NCBI RefSeq assembly: GCF_003058055.1
Contig: NZ_QBTZ01000001.1
Location: 4,048,001 to 4,112,000 of the forward strand
Source: Acidovorax sp. 107
GTDB taxonomy: Bacteria > Pseudomonadota > Gammaproteobacteria > Burkholderiales > Burkholderiaceae_C
Length of the DNA stretch: 64,000 nt
Reading direction: 5' to 3'
Shown: positions 62,913 through 64,000 of the stretch, piece after piece
Numbering within the stretch: position 1 is the first letter of the stretch
Layout of the letters: the number at the start of each line of letters is the position of its first letter
Made by a program: the position numbers and the translations under genes
The notes under the pieces: generated by a model
Database searches by the model: none
What the model saw: only the letters and a program-made list of their open reading frames with translations
Told to the model about the DNA's origin: nothing

Positions 62913-64000
62913 ATGACCATGCCTCTCCGTTGCGACCAGTCTGCGCTGTGGCCCCAGTTGGCAGCCCACTACGCCTCCCATGGCCAGTACCTGGACATGC
63001 GCCAGGCGTTTGCGCAGGACGCCCAGCGGTTTGCCGCCTTCAGCCAGCCGGCTCCGCATGTGTTTGCCGACCTGTCCAAGAACCTGTGGGACCAGGGCAC
63101 CGAAGCGCTGCTGCTGGACCTGGCCCGCGACTGCGGCCTGGTGCAACACCGCGATGCGATGTTTGCCGGCGAGGCCATCAACACCACCGAAAACCGCGCG
63201 GTACTGCACACGCTGCTGCGCCGCCCTGCGGGCATGGCCCTGCCCGGTGATGTGCCCGGAACCGCGCAGCGCCTGGCCGACGTGCACCGCACGCTCGATG
63301 CGATGCTGCAGTACGCCGAGCAGGTGCGCAGCGACGCCGCCATCACCGACGTGGTGAACATCGGCATCGGCGGGTCGGACCTGGGCCCGCACATGGCTGT
63401 GCGTGCGCTCGAAGAGTTCCGCATCCCCGGCAAGCGCTTTCACTTTGTGTCGAACGTAGACGGGCACGAGCTGCACCATGTGCTCAAGGGCCTGCGGCCC
63501 GAGAGCACGCTGTTCCTGGTCGCGTCCAAAACCTTCACCACGGCCGAGACCATGACCAACGCGCGCTCGGCGCTCGCGTGGTTTGCTGCCCAGGGCGGTC
63601 GCGATGTGGCCCGCCACTTTGCGGCGCTCACCACCAACATCGAAGCCGCTGGCGCCTTGGGCATCACCACCACCTTCGGTTTCTGGGACTGGGTGGGCGG
63701 CCGCTACTCGCTGTGGTCGGCCATTGGCCTGCCGATTGCCATCTCGATTGGTGCGCAGGGCTTCCGTGAATTCCTCGCGGGCGCGCATGCGATGGACGAG
63801 CATTTCCGCACCGCGCCGCTGGCGCAGAACCTGCCCGTGCGCCTGGGCCTGCTCGATGTCTGGTACCGCAACTTCCATGGCTTTACCAGCCGCTGCATCG
63901 CGCCGTACCACGCGGCGCTGGGTCGCTACTCGGCCTACCTGCAGCAGCTGGAGATGGAGAGCAACGGCAAGCGCGTGGCGCAAGACGGCAGCACGCTGGC
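62913..64000 (+). CDS. pgi: Glucose-6-phosphate isomerase, 3' end cut by window
   Basis: Interconverts glucose-6-phosphate and fructose-6-phosphate. About 362 codons are present of a usual 515-550. The frame stays open to the window edge. Seen are MFAGEAINTTENRAVLH, VNIGIGGSDLGPHM, the substrate loop SKTFTTAETMTNA and GGRYSLWSAIGLPIAI. Start ATG 62913, or the ATG two codons later. Divergent from zwf with HexR-type sites in the shared region. Confidence 0.95.
   Translation, partial: MTMPLRCDQSALWPQLAAHYASHGQYLDMRQAFAQDAQRFAAFSQPAPHVFADLSKNLWDQGTEALLLDLARDCGLVQHRDAMFAGEAINTTENRAVLHTLLRRPAGMALPGDVPGTAQRLADVHRTLDAMLQYAEQVRSDAAITDVVNIGIGGSDLGPHMAVRALEEFRIPGKRFHFVSNVDGHELHHVLKGLRPESTLFLVASKTFTTAETMTNARSALAWFAAQGGRDVARHFAALTTNIEAAGALGITTTFGFWDWVGGRYSLWSAIGLPIAISIGAQGFREFLAGAHAMDEHFRTAPLAQNLPVRLGLLDVWYRNFHGFTSRCIAPYHAALGRYSAYLQQLEMESNGKRVAQDGSTL

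Overview
The window is a 64 kb stretch of GC-rich chromosome from a betaproteobacterium. It most likely belongs to the Burkholderiales, family Comamonadaceae, close to Acidovorax. The evidence is an Omp32-type anion porin, three Bug/TTT solute receptors with no membrane partners, a Coq7 hydroxylase, GspC to GspN in a compact block, and short dispersed repeats of a kind I associate with this family. No rRNA, tRNA, CRISPR array, phage or transposase gene is visible. The window opens inside thiC and closes inside pgi.

Layout. 1-3.4 kb: the 3' part of thiC, then a chemoreceptor with a strong sigma-54 promoter match. 3.4-13.6 kb: a type II secretion cluster on the minus strand (gspG-H-I-J-K-L-M-N-D-E) with a short gspC diverging from it. 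gspF and a prepilin peptidase are absent here. 13.6-16.7 kb: cobC-like and cobS (cobalamin assembly), then ilvA, with a terminator-ended small transcript or leader candidate upstream. 17-19.6 kb: osmC, coq7 and an abundant porin. 19.9-28.7 kb: a dipeptide/oligopeptide ABC system with two binding proteins, two permeases, two ATPases and an M20 amidohydrolase, behind a sigma-54 promoter and an NtrC-like palindrome. 28.8-44.4 kb: a LysR regulator and a beta-oxidation cluster resembling the pim genes for dicarboxylic acids (fused hydratase/dehydrogenase, thiolase, paired acyl-CoA dehydrogenases, hydratase, CoA-transferase, CoA ligase, ETF) with three periplasmic receptors.

44.4-64 kb is a sugar block. 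A HexR-like regulator diverges from an AfuABC-type transporter followed by transaldolase. After a 0.7 kb palindromic non-coding element comes a two-component system diverging from gtsA, a LamB-type porin, gtsB, gtsC, an ATPase, glucokinase and a VOC protein, then zwf and pgi. HexR-type palindromes lie before gtsA and between zwf and pgi, so uptake, phosphorylation and entry into the Entner-Doudoroff and pentose phosphate routes look co-regulated.

Two families of short dispersed repeats run through the window. Family 1 (about 60 bp, ten copies) sits mostly between genes, but three copies lie inside coding sequence (gspD signal peptide, cobC-like, cobS). Family 2 (about 75-125 bp, five copies) is translated as unusually long leader peptides of the pseudopilins GspH, GspJ and GspK. 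All identifications come from reading the sequence and from general knowledge of the families. No searches were run.
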